Source: an uncultured Ruminococcus sp. (GTDB taxonomy: Bacteria; Bacillota; Clostridia; Oscillospirales; Ruminococcaceae). Taken from it: a stretch of 64,000 bases of DNA. This document shows, in pieces, positions 1 through 9,125 of this stretch. The stretch covers positions 1 through 64,000 of the forward strand of contig CAJTLC010000015.1 in NCBI GenBank assembly GCA_910576995.1, written 5' to 3'. The translations under genes were made by a program, and so were the position numbers. How positions within the stretch are numbered: the stretch's first letter is position 1; each line of letters starts with the position of its first letter. The notes under the pieces were generated by a model. That model ran no database searches. It was not told the origin of the DNA and was given only the letters and a program-made list of their open reading frames with translations.

Positions 1-58
1 TATTTCACATCTGCACACCCTGTTAAATCGTTTTTAGCCTATTGGTACAAGTTCTAAG
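1..58. repeat. End of a palindromic hairpin element (partial)
   Basis: The stretch CCTATTGGTACAAGTTCTAAG at about 38-58 resembles the right arm of the element at 8909-9125, which reads CCTATGAGAACAAGTTCTAAG. The rest of the element would lie left of the window. The adhesin gene reads into this arm and stops inside it. Short match, partly outside the window. Confidence 0.45.
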
Positions 59-3000
59 ATAATTGGTGATCAGCTGCTTGAACTGATCATCAAGTCCAAG
101 ATTCGAACCCTCATAGCCATTCGGAACGCTTACTTCAACAAGCTTAAACAAAGTATTCTGATCAATGGCAACCTGATAAGCTTTTTCAGTATCAATCTCA
201 TGGGCGTCAGGATCAACCGCTTTTCCGTCACAAGGCGTTGTACTCCATGTTATCTTGCCTTTATCGTCAATCTGTTGTGCATAATACCATTTGCCATTTT
301 TATATTGTGCAAGAAGGAATTTCGCCTTCAAGTTATTGATATTATAGTCGCCAACATTGACCTTAGTTATCTTCGGCAGCCGCGTCGTTGAGATCAAACC
401 CCTTGACTCGGAAACTTCATATACTTTATTGCTGACTTTCGATTCGCCGCTTGCGCTTTCAGTTGAAAGTTTCGCCGTATTAGAAAATGTTATCTTATGC
501 CCTGACGGCGGAACCATACCTGCCGCCATTAGTCTCCTCAAGCCGTTGAGCATACCTTTACATTTGCCGACAGACGGCGTATTCTCGTTCGCTATGATCT
601 TGTATTCATATTCCACAATAATATGTTCTTCATCGGGAATTACAAGCTTTAACAGCGCCGCGCCCTCGCCGGAATCTTTTCCGCTTTTGAACTGCATTGT
701 GTACTCGTTGGAATTCAACTCATGCTCAACGCCGTTCGCGTCAACTCTCTTGATCTTCATCTTGTTCAGCAGCAGATCGACAAGTTTATCGCCGTTCGTT
801 ATCTGATTTCCATGACAGGAATCAGTATAGCTTACGGTATTAAATATATCTGTTATATCGATAGTACTGCCTGTTGAGAGGTTCTGACCGTTTGGATTAA
901 TATCCAGCTTAAACTTGACGATTCCGGGTATACTGCTCGGGTTAGCGGAATCATATGTTTTCGTAATAAGACCGCTCGGAATATCCTTTTTGATCTTTAT
1001 CGACGCTTCGGCTGTTTCATCTAAAGGATGGCCGTCGTTATCATGCTTTTTAGCAGTATTTAAGATCGTATAATTCGGATTACTTCTAAGTTGTGCCTCA
1101 AGATCTTCACATCTGATTTTCGTTGAGTATAAAATGTAATAATCACACCAAGCACTTTGATCGCTAAAATAAACTTTTCGATTCGATTGATCATAATAGA
1201 TCTTCTCTTTTGATTTATCCTCGCCCCAAATATTTGAGAGTGTTCCTTCAACACCCACCTTTACAACGAAGTTACCCTCATATACTACTATAGGTTGTTC
1301 ATAATATCCATTTGAATATAAAGGCGAAGACCCATTTAATACAGAGTCAACGGTTTTATATTTGTCTTTATACGACCAATCAGCATCCTTATTATTCGTA
1401 AAGTCAGTCAAACCTTCAGCGCAAAGTTCAAATCCCTCAGGCAATTTGTCTTCTATTGGCTTTATCGTTTCAGAGGGATCGCCTGAAACATTAGCCTGCT
1501 TAATACACCAGTTGAAAACATAATAATCAACATTATTAATAGTCTTCTTATACTGTTCCAAATCCTCCGAGTTGATTTCAGTTATCGGCTGACCTGTTGA
1601 ATTTACGCCCTTTTTGCTGAATTCTGCTTTTTTCTGGTATGTGTTGGTAATAGTTTTATTTTCGTTGTTATTAACAGTAAACTTCTCATAATTAAATGAG
1701 TATTTTCCACCTCCGCTTGGAGTAATGAAACTCCTGCCGGCGATCTTTGTTTTCTCACCGCCCTCGTACTGATAAGCAGTCTCAACTAATTGATATTGCC
1801 ACGTTTTTTCCTCATATTTAGTCTTATTGCCCTCTTTGGTGGCAACTATTTCTTTTTGCGGCAAATTTTCAAATGCTCCCGCTGCTTGCCAATTACCATA
1901 TTGATCTGCACTAATTTGAATTTCAATTACATTACCTTGCGCATCAACTACATCTTCCCAATCATTACTATTCAAATCGGTCGAGCGCTGCAATTTAACC
2001 CAGATATATTTCGGACGTTCAGTTCCACTTACCTCGTTATCGTTAGACCAACTTTTTTGAGGTGTGATAGTATATCTGCCTATATTATTAAACGTGTTGT
2101 CTAATTCTATAATCCGATTGCCATTATTGTCTATATAATTATTGCCGCTTCCAATATAGTAATACCCGTCATCAGTTGTGCAAAATTTATCAGTATTATC
2201 AACGAATGTTACCCAATCATCGTCGACGTTTTTATATCCAACTTCGACAACTCTGTACTCATATTCAGTAACATTGCCATTTTCAATTTTCTGATTGGGA
2301 AGTGCAGGGTTATCGCCGTCCCAATGATACTTCCAATCGCCATTCGCATCTGCTGTCAATTCTTGCTCCTCAATAATTTCCCAATTTCCATTATTATTAG
2401 ATCTCTGTTGAAGAGCAACTTTTATTGCGCTCGGACGAGTGCTTTCCTGATCATTATTCCATTTTTTTGTCAAGTCGATCGGAATATTTTTTGTCTCATG
2501 GAAAGTATTGGTGAGTTTATAACTGTCACGATTACCGTTAATTTCTCCATCATTCGAACAGATATAATAGCCATTATCAAGAATAACCTTGTCATTTGAT
2601 ACTGTTTTATTTGTTCCGTCATTATAAACAATGGCTGTTTCAACAATTCGATAATAAATTATTTTGTCAGTAAAGTTTATATAAATTCCTGATTGAAGTT
2701 TTATATTATCTTTAAAATCATTTTCAGCTTTTAATGTACCTTCGAATAATGTTGTTACATTATAATAATTATTATTATCGCGATACAATAAGTTATTATC
2801 AGAATCAATTTTCAGATCTTCAAATTCACAAACGTCTTGAATCTTATACTGTATCTTATACTTAATTTCTTTAACGTTTGTGTGATCGATATCATCACCA
2901 TTCCATTGTTTTTCAACATTAACACTGTAATCAGGATGATAGACATTTGTAAGCCGAGACTCGAAATTACTGTCATTAGTTTCTCCGCCATTAATAACTA

Positions 3001-5623
3001 CATAAATACCATTAGTTAAATCGATGCGATTATTCTTAACAATTTGATCTCCATACTTATATTCTTCTAAAGAATATGTATACTTTAATTCTTGACCTCG
3101 GTTTCCGTTTGAGTCAACAGTCGCGTATGTTTTACGCAATCCCGGCACTTCAACTCTCCACCCATTATCGCCTGCATCGAATTTATTGTTTTCAAATACG
3201 AATTCATAATCCTGAGCGGTATCATATCCCTCGTCGCCTTCGTACAAGAATTCGCCGTTTGAGTCTACTTTAACATAGCCTTTTTCTACGCCGTTTTCCT
3301 TATACTTAATTTTAGCCACAACATCTGCTTTGGGAGCATTATCGCCATTCCAGCTTTTGCCGGCTTTAAGCGTCATTTTCTCATCTTTCTCCGGATTTTC
3401 GCGATTAATGGTATAGCCAATATCTCCGGTGCCTGAACCGTCAAATGTTCCGCTGTTATTAAATACATATGTATGCTTGCCGTCGCTTCCATACGTGCCT
3501 GTGAACTCATCCGCAGTAGCCACCGTCGTATATTCAATTCGGATATAATTATATCTCTGCTCGTCAATAGGAGATTTAAACTGCACCTTAAAGCCGCTGT
3601 CTGTTTTAACAATTTCATAATACTTAGCATCCAGAGACTGCATATTATAGTTAAAATCGTTTTCAGTTACAGCCGCCTTAACTACGATAGAGTCCTCTTT
3701 CAGTGTATGCGTACCGTCCGTAGGCGAACTAAGCGTATCCACATATTCCTTACCCGCAAGACTTCCGTCGCAAATAAGATCGACTTTCCAATTAACCTCT
3801 TTTGTGATTTCCTTATTGGAAGCTTCAGTATATGAATTGCCATTAGTAACGCTCTTCGAAACGCTCTTTCTGTTTTCAACAATAGCCGTCGCCACAACAG
3901 TAGTTTGCAGTTTGTTATCGGAGATATTGTTAGCTACAGCCGTTGTAGAACCAACAGGAATGTTGTCAGGATAGGGCGTTGTATAGGAGAAGCTATACCT
4001 AGTTAAATCGCCAGATTTAATTGTAAGAGTACCATTGCTAAGCGTAACATCAGGTTGATTCCAATTCGGCTCAAACGATACTTGCAAATCATTAATACTG
4101 CTCGGGAATTGACTGTCAGTCAAAGTATAACCGTTCAGCGTTGCGCCATTATTTCTCGCACTATCTTTCACACTAACAGTAACATTCCAAGTTATAGTAT
4201 GATTATCCTTATCTACTGAACTATTTTTATTAAGCTGAAATACATCGCTTAATTTTTGATACTGAACACTGGTACCATTTTCACTTCCGGTTAACTCCTT
4301 ATCGGGATATAATAATTTAGCTGTATTATTTTGCCACTGATCTATCTGATCTTCTAACACAGGAGTAGAATACTTAATTTCAACTGAATTCGCATTACCA
4401 ACGCCGCTAAGTTTCCAATTATTACCGTCCTTAGTTAACTCGCCCTGCGGAGTTACCTTTATAGAAGCATCATTCGGTATTTTTTCATCCTTAATAAGAT
4501 AATTTTCCAGCGAAATGCCATATTTATTTTCTATCTTAATAGTCCAATTGATTTTTTTATTCGTCGTATCGGAATAATCTGCTTTACCTGATTTAGTTAA
4601 GTTAAATGGATCAAGATTAATCTGATTACTGCTTTCTGAATCTCCAATATCTGTTCCATTCTTTTTTAACTGAGCCGTGTTTTGTATATTTGTTCCTTTG
4701 TCTTTAAGCAAATCAGCAGTTATCGGCGTATAATACGTAATAGTGTAATTACCGGAATTTGCAGTACCGCTAAATTGCCCGCTACTATTAAATTGAATAT
4801 CATTAGGATTAATTGTAATATCCTCAGCGCCTGTAAGCATTGCATCCGAAAGAGTATACTTACTCATATCAGTACCAGCGGGAACATTAAGGCTGATATC
4901 CCATTTTATTCTGTTGTTGTCAATCTTACCATACTTCCTGTTCAGTTGAGGGCATTTATCATCGAATTTAACCGTCAGCTTCTTGCCGTCAAACGTTAAA
5001 ACCTGATCTCCGTCCTCGTTATCGGCTCTGCCAAGTTTGCCGGAAAATGATATCGCGCCATTTACAGTACCGGTACCGCTTTTAATATGTCCGCGATATT
5101 CCTCAGTCAATGTTAACAATATGTAACCATCATCTGTTATTTGATAAGTACCGGCTGGTAGATTTTCGTTATATCCATCATCTATTAAAGAACCTGTTTT
5201 AGCCACTTCATCAAGAATAAGTTTATCAGCGCCTATAAGTCCGCTTAAATCCATATACAAATGAGGACCATTCGGTTTGTCAAGTATTGGATTCTCTTTC
5301 ATGCCTATTAAAGAAAACACTGTACCCACATAAATACTATCAAGTTTTTCTGCTCCACCGGCATTAAACTCTTGTTCATTTTGTCCGCCAGGAGCATATA
5401 TGGTATCATTTCCGCTTTCGATCTGTACTGTCAGCGTATTCCCGTTTTCTGTTTTTATTTCAACCGCCCCATTAGTCGACTCAGCCGCTATACCCGGCAT
5501 AATCAGTTCAAAAGGTACGGCAAACCCAATTAAAAGCGAAAGCGCTATCATAAAAGAAAGCCATCTGCTATGCATTTTCTTGTTGCGGATCATTTGCTGA
5601 ATTTTACTCTGCAAATCTTTCAC
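23..5623 (-). CDS. Giant secreted Cna_B-type adhesin, 3' end apparently truncated
   Basis: This is an 1866-residue surface protein. The start is GTG, preceded by an AAGGGGGAG ribosome site. Residues 1-50 form a long signal peptide (basic N-terminus, hydrophobic run, cleavage probably after GIAA). Residues of about 190-740 hold about four adhesin-like beta domains marked by a recurring I-x-W motif. Residues of about 750-1290 hold four Cna_B domains beginning K-x-W-x-x-D, the fold that often carries isopeptide bonds. Two larger beta domains and a SpaA-like domain follow. The last domain stops abruptly at VPNGYEGSNLG..., and there is no LPxTG signal, hydrophobic anchor or basic tail. The final residues (LRTCTNRLKTI) are encoded by a repeat arm, so the natural C-terminus has probably been lost. 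It lies downstream of signal peptidase I in one operon. Adhesin/pilin identity is inferred from domains; the ligand is unknown. Confidence 0.85.
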   Translation of the reverse strand: MKDLQSKIQQMIRNKKMHSRWLSFMIALSLLIGFAVPFELIMPGIAAESTNGAVEIKTENGNTLTVQIESGNDTIYAPGGQNEQEFNAGGAEKLDSIYVGTVFSLIGMKENPILDKPNGPHLYMDLSGLIGADKLILDEVAKTGSLIDDGYNENLPAGTYQITDDGYILLTLTEEYRGHIKSGTGTVNGAISFSGKLGRADNEDGDQVLTFDGKKLTVKFDDKCPQLNRKYGKIDNNRIKWDISLNVPAGTDMSKYTLSDAMLTGAEDITINPNDIQFNSSGQFSGTANSGNYTITYYTPITADLLKDKGTNIQNTAQLKKNGTDIGDSESSNQINLDPFNLTKSGKADYSDTTNKKINWTIKIENKYGISLENYLIKDEKIPNDASIKVTPQGELTKDGNNWKLSGVGNANSVEIKYSTPVLEDQIDQWQNNTAKLLYPDKELTGSENGTSVQYQKLSDVFQLNKNSSVDKDNHTITWNVTVSVKDSARNNGATLNGYTLTDSQFPSSINDLQVSFEPNWNQPDVTLSNGTLTIKSGDLTRYSFSYTTPYPDNIPVGSTTAVANNISDNKLQTTVVATAIVENRKSVSKSVTNGNSYTEASNKEITKEVNWKVDLICDGSLAGKEYVDTLSSPTDGTHTLKEDSIVVKAAVTENDFNYNMQSLDAKYYEIVKTDSGFKVQFKSPIDEQRYNYIRIEYTTVATADEFTGTYGSDGKHTYVFNNSGTFDGSGTGDIGYTINRENPEKDEKMTLKAGKSWNGDNAPKADVVAKIKYKENGVEKGYVKVDSNGEFLYEGDEGYDTAQDYEFVFENNKFDAGDNGWRVEVPGLRKTYATVDSNGNRGQELKYTYSLEEYKYGDQIVKNNRIDLTNGIYVVINGGETNDSNFESRLTNVYHPDYSVNVEKQWNGDDIDHTNVKEIKYKIQYKIQDVCEFEDLKIDSDNNLLYRDNNNYYNVTTLFEGTLKAENDFKDNIKLQSGIYINFTDKIIYYRIVETAIVYNDGTNKTVSNDKVILDNGYYICSNDGEINGNRDSYKLTNTFHETKNIPIDLTKKWNNDQESTRPSAIKVALQQRSNNNGNWEIIEEQELTADANGDWKYHWDGDNPALPNQKIENGNVTEYEYRVVEVGYKNVDDDWVTFVDNTDKFCTTDDGYYYIGSGNNYIDNNGNRIIELDNTFNNIGRYTITPQKSWSNDNEVSGTERPKYIWVKLQRSTDLNSNDWEDVVDAQGNVIEIQISADQYGNWQAAGAFENLPQKEIVATKEGNKTKYEEKTWQYQLVETAYQYEGGEKTKIAGRSFITPSGGGKYSFNYEKFTVNNNENKTITNTYQKKAEFSKKGVNSTGQPITEINSEDLEQYKKTINNVDYYVFNWCIKQANVSGDPSETIKPIEDKLPEGFELCAEGLTDFTNNKDADWSYKDKYKTVDSVLNGSSPLYSNGYYEQPIVVYEGNFVVKVGVEGTLSNIWGEDKSKEKIYYDQSNRKVYFSDQSAWCDYYILYSTKIRCEDLEAQLRSNPNYTILNTAKKHDNDGHPLDETAEASIKIKKDIPSGLITKTYDSANPSSIPGIVKFKLDINPNGQNLSTGSTIDITDIFNTVSYTDSCHGNQITNGDKLVDLLLNKMKIKRVDANGVEHELNSNEYTMQFKSGKDSGEGAALLKLVIPDEEHIIVEYEYKIIANENTPSVGKCKGMLNGLRRLMAAGMVPPSGHKITFSNTAKLSTESASGESKVSNKVYEVSESRGLISTTRLPKITKVNVGDYNINNLKAKFLLAQYKNGKWYYAQQIDDKGKITWSTTPCDGKAVDPDAHEIDTEKAYQVAIDQNTLFKLVEVSVPNGYEGSNLGLDDQFKQLITNYLRTCTNRLKTI

Positions 5624-5671
5624 TTTAACTCCCCCTTCCAGAAAGAATAATTTAATCGGATAATTTTCAAA

Positions 5672-6250
5672 TCATATCAAGCCGAAATTGTCAATGGGAT
5701 AAACCCGTAAAACAGCCTTTCCGACGACATATTCTTCAGATATACAGCCTACAGCCGACGAACGGCTGTCGATAGAAACTGCTCTGTGGTCGCCCATTAC
5801 AAATATTCTCCCCTCAGGCACTTGATACGGAAATTTCATATCGCATTCGCCAAGCGACTTTTCATTGATATATGGTTCGTCAATAACCTCGCCGTTAAGA
5901 GATACCGTGCCGTCCTCGCCTACGCTGACAACATCGCCTGCCACGCCGATAACGCGTTTAAGCAGCAGTTTATTATTGTAATAAAAAGCTACTATATCTC
6001 CATGACTGAAATCGCTGTTTTTCAGGCAAAGAATCAGTTCGTCGTTCTGAAGCGTCGGCGTCATGCTCGTTCCGGTAACCCTTAAAACGGGTACAAACAT
6101 AGTCGAAATCAAAGCAGCTATCGAAACGGCAACAATAATCGAAGATATGGTATTCCAAAGTATCTTTCTAAAACTGCTTTTATATTTAAGCCTTTCAAAT
6201 TCTGCCGACAACTGTTCCGCCGTCGGGAGTTCCATTTTCTTATCACTCAT
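5672..6250 (-). CDS. lepB: Signal peptidase I
   Basis: Membrane-bound serine protease that removes signal peptides (192 residues). One N-terminal membrane segment spans about residues 33-56. The catalytic Ser62 lies in GTSMTPTL and the general-base Lys98 in LLKRVIG; the C-terminal GDHR.(A/S)xDSR box is present as GDHRAVSIDSRS. I chose the ATG at 6250 rather than the longer reading because it overlaps the stop of the upstream small gene by 8 bases, a translational-coupling arrangement. The gene sits between a coiled-coil protein and a Cna_B adhesin. Dedicated signal peptidases are common in Gram-positive pilus loci, so it may process the adhesin, but a housekeeping role cannot be excluded. Confidence 0.92.
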   Translation of the reverse strand: MSDKKMELPTAEQLSAEFERLKYKSSFRKILWNTISSIIVAVSIAALISTMFVPVLRVTGTSMTPTLQNDELILCLKNSDFSHGDIVAFYYNNKLLLKRVIGVAGDVVSVGEDGTVSLNGEVIDEPYINEKSLGECDMKFPYQVPEGRIFVMGDHRAVSIDSRSSAVGCISEEYVVGKAVLRVYPIDNFGLI

Positions 6251-6425
6251 CCGCTTTCTCCGAATCTTCAATCCGAACACCCGCAGCAGCTTTGCTTATA
6301 AACATATCAAGGCGTTCGTTAAGCTTTTTATTTTCAGCAGTAAGATCATCTATTTCCCTGCGCATATAATATAGCATTTCTATAAGATCAATCTTTCGAA
6401 GCTTACGAAGTTCTTTGTCAGTCAT
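6243..6425 (-). CDS. Small coiled-coil protein of adhesin/signal peptidase operon
   Basis: A 60-residue, highly charged protein starting MTDKELRKLRKIDLIEML, with a predicted helical coiled coil through ENKKLNERLDMF. There is no signal peptide or membrane segment. Short proteins with this MTDKELRKL...LLEML pattern recur beside signal peptidase and surface-protein genes in Ruminococcaceae (from memory, not searched). It is the first gene of the operon, about 90 bases after a strong promoter, and overlaps lepB by 8 bases. Function unknown; a cytoplasmic adaptor or regulator is possible. Confidence 0.8.
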   Translation of the reverse strand: MTDKELRKLRKIDLIEMLYYMRREIDDLTAENKKLNERLDMFISKAAAGVRIEDSEKADE

Positions 6426-6512
6426 AATATGTCCTCTTATCTGTATTTTTAATGCTCATACTGTTGATCAGACGAGCTGCATATAAATTTTAAATACCAC
6501 CTTATGTTTATT

Positions 6513-6541
6513 ATTATACCACTTCTGTATCAGAATGTCAA
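6513..6541 (-). promoter_or_regulatory. Sigma-A promoter of the adhesin operon
   Basis: Reading the minus strand, TTGACA (6541-6536) and TATAAT (6518-6513) are separated by exactly 17 bases, upstream of the small coiled-coil gene. Both hexamers match consensus. Confidence 0.85.
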
Positions 6542-6867
6542 TAAGATTTCCAATATTATTTATATTTTTTAGTAAAATTGTAATAATACACAGAATTATC
6601 ATTAAAAGTTCGTGCATTTTAACGTTGATATTTTTTCATCGGTAATATATAATAAGTATATTATTAATTTTAAAATTAATCTTCTTATTGATATGAACAA
6701 AAGATAAATATATTATTAACAATCAAATTATGCTGTAACATTTTCCAATTTCAAACGACTTTTATTATAGAAGCATAAATGCGCATATATAGATCCGAAC
6801 CGCTCTGTTCGAATCTTGAGGAATAAGATCACTCAAAAAATCAAACGCTAACACAGCAAATAAAATC
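6542..6867. other. AT-rich intergenic region, no gene seen
   Basis: Very AT-rich spacer between the reverse adhesin operon and the forward membrane protein at 6868. I see no convincing ORF, RNA gene or strong forward promoter. A hairpin-like GAACCGCTCTGTTC lies near 6797. Confidence 0.5.
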
Positions 6868-7884
6868 ATGAACGAATATCCTGTAATATTCGCAGCGGAT
6901 AAGGTTTTTGAAAAAAGCTTTAAAAAATATCTTTCGCTAAAAGATATACAGTCTCATGATGAAACCGCGTCCTGCGGCAAATCCGAAAGCGGCTTTTCAC
7001 ATTTCGACGAAAGACGGAATATTCACAGATTTTTCAAAACAGGCGTAATCGTGCTGGCGACTACGGCGTATATCGGAGTATTCATACTTATTATGAATAT
7101 CGCCGATCATTCGCCGTCCCCTGACAACAATTCGCCCGACGGTCTTAAAGATCAGAGCATGATCACCATTCAATCCAAGCCAAATGAAAAAAGTGAAATT
7201 CCTACGATAGAAACCACTGCGGAAAACAGAAAAACGACTTCCGTATCAACAACTAAGATTTCAAAGGAGACTGCCGTTTCAACTGCCGTTCTCAATAATG
7301 GCGAGACTGCTCTCGAATTTGACGATCATCCGCATGACGTTCCGATTTCGGAATCTGCGGAAGATACTACAGAACCTGCCGTAATATCGGATATTTCCGA
7401 CGCTGCAGCCACTATTCCCGCCGAATCGACAGAACCTGCCATAACTACAACGACCACACAAACATTTGGTAAGTTTGAAATAAAGTACGGTTCGTGTGAT
7501 TATAACGGCGAATTATGGGACGAGATAATCTTCATTCCCCCAAGCGATAATGTTGATGTTCGCGAGCATTCGTACGAAATCGAGGGATTCACAATTCTCA
7601 AGGAAGATGCGCCTAACGGAGTCTGGCTGCAATATGAAGACGGCACTAAATTACCGCTTTATATTTATCCCTACGAAGAATTCGGAGTAAAAATCAATCC
7701 CAAGATCGAGCATACTAACTACTTATTTTCTCAAGAAAACGGAAGAGCAGTATGGAGAGAACTTAAAGAAACTCAAGGCGCGCCCGAAATGACTGCATGG
7801 GACGACGGCTGCCACATCTGCTTTACATTCACAGCAAGAGAAAATTATGACAAGGTTGAAATTCTGATCAAAAATCTGTCTTGA
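6868..7884 (+). CDS. Single-pass membrane protein, anti-sigma-factor-like
   Basis: 338 residues. The N-terminal ~58 residues are charged and cytoplasmic-looking, followed by one membrane helix (TGVIVLATTAYIGVFILIMN), a Thr/Ser/Pro-rich extracellular linker with TTTTTT runs, and a C-terminal domain of about 130 residues (from FGKFEIKYG). This layout resembles anti-sigma factors with DUF4367-type sensor domains, whose C-terminal domain sits outside the cell. No sigma-factor gene is adjacent, which argues against a firm call. No strong SD precedes the ATG at 6868, so the start is uncertain. It stands alone between the adhesin operon and a degenerate gene. Confidence 0.65.
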   Translation: MNEYPVIFAADKVFEKSFKKYLSLKDIQSHDETASCGKSESGFSHFDERRNIHRFFKTGVIVLATTAYIGVFILIMNIADHSPSPDNNSPDGLKDQSMITIQSKPNEKSEIPTIETTAENRKTTSVSTTKISKETAVSTAVLNNGETALEFDDHPHDVPISESAEDTTEPAVISDISDAAATIPAESTEPAITTTTTQTFGKFEIKYGSCDYNGELWDEIIFIPPSDNVDVREHSYEIEGFTILKEDAPNGVWLQYEDGTKLPLYIYPYEEFGVKINPKIEHTNYLFSQENGRAVWRELKETQGAPEMTAWDDGCHICFTFTARENYDKVEILIKNLS

Positions 7885-7900
7885 TTTAGCATTGGAATTA

Positions 7901-8086
7901 TATTGCTCCCCCAATTAACTCTTGAATTTTTCCGCTTGTCCTGACAGCGAAATACTGCGTCAGAAAACCGTGCTGTATGACCGAAGGGAACGCCCGTGGT
8001 GCGACAGTATGCCCGCGGTTTTCTTCCTTCTCTTTCACTGTCAGTCCTTCGCATAAATTATTCAAGACTTAATTGGTGGAGCAATA
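7901..8086. repeat. Palindromic hairpin element A
   Basis: About 186 bp with matching ends: TATTGCTCCCCCAATTAA at left and the inverse of TTAATTGGTGGAGCAATA at right. The centre (GACCGAAGGGAACGCCC) is shared, inverted, with the element at 22420-22605, and the flank CGACAGTATGCCCGCGG with other family members. It lies in the leader of the broken gene at 8114. Confidence 0.75.
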
Positions 8087-8113
8087 ATATGAATTAACAA
8101 GGAGGAAAAACTA

Positions 8114-8781
8114 ATGAAAAAAAATTTTTAGCCTGCGCGACAGCTATGGGAATGTTCCTTGCTGCTCTGCCTATTGGAAATATCACCGCTTATGCGGAAG
8201 ATACTGGGGTATTGCCAAGCTAGATTCCCTCTATGCTTGAAGAGAGCGTCGATTTTTACAATCAATACGGCGCAACTCATATCGAGGACGGAGTTGTCTG
8301 CATTGTATTCAAGGAATCAATGAACGACGCTTATTACTATGAAGCCGTTTCGACCGACGATTCATGCAAACTCAGCCGCGAGGTTTATGAAAACAATAAC
8401 ACGTATTCCAAATACGAAGTTATCGCATATCGTCCAAAAGTCGCAGGCGAATTTAACGTGGAACTTAACCGTACTTATAATTCAACCGTACTTACGACTG
8501 CTTCCTACGCTTTTCTTGCCGACGATTCCGGAATAATTACCGAAACCGACATTTACGGAATAATTCCCGACTGCATCACGGAATACAACGATTTTAAGAC
8601 AAAATACGGCGATACTTCCATTCAGGAGAATTACATTGTGTACTGCGGCGATATTAATTACAGCTGCGGTCACAGCCTCGTAATGAAGCAGAACGGCACG
8701 GCGAAGATCGAGCAGATCGCAAAAACGGACTGTTCCAAAAAGACTGTTGAACCAACTCCAGCGGGCATCAGGAATTATTAA
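8114..8781 (+). pseudogene. Broken secreted protein gene (frameshift plus stop)
   Basis: A strong AGGAGG site at 8100 precedes ATG 8114, but the reading frame ends after five codons. One extra A in the run of eight at 8117-8124 would restore a typical signal peptide (MKKKFLACATAMGMFLAALP...ITAYAED) in frame with a downstream 182-residue ORF (8233-8781). A second lesion, an in-frame TAG at 8221-8223, follows the signal peptide. The remaining protein has alternating beta-type sequence and cysteines but no family I recognise. Two independent lesions make decay more likely than phase variation, though the A-run could slip. Confidence 0.75.
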
Positions 8782-8869
8782 AGGTATAGAAAATTTTTAG
8801 GTAATACCGTTTAAATAATTTAACTATATATTTCGGCATTCTGCACAATGCCAATGGGGGACAAAATCA

Positions 8870-8908
8870 AAAGCTGCTCGAAACATCAATTCCGAGCAGC
8901 TTTATTTT
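8870..8908 (+). terminator. Rho-independent terminator
   Basis: AAAGCTGCTCG ... CGAGCAGCTTT stem followed by ATTTTT, downstream of the degenerate gene. Confidence 0.85.
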
Positions 8909-9125
8909 TAAGAACTTGTTCTCTTAGGATATTGTACATATCTTTTCGGCAAATTTTACCGATTGCTGCGTCGAAAGACCTTGAAATACGTCAGTATTCC
9001 TGCGGTCTTTCTCCTTGCTCTCGATAAAATTATGCTCGAAAATTCCGCAGATAACAAAATCTTTGATTTTGCTCATCTGCGTATGCTTTAGTACTACGCA
9101 CAAATCCTATGAGAACAAGTTCTAA
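8909..9125. repeat. Palindromic hairpin element B
   Basis: About 217 bp. Left arm TAAGAACTTGTTCTCTTAGG matches the inverse of the right arm CCTATGAGAACAAGTTCTAA. The core contains TCTTTTCGGCAAATTTTACCG and AATTATGCTCGAAAATTCCG, as in elements C and K. The right half carries an extra ~40-bp insertion. Its right end encodes the stop codon of the pilin-like gene at 9122. Confidence 0.85.
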
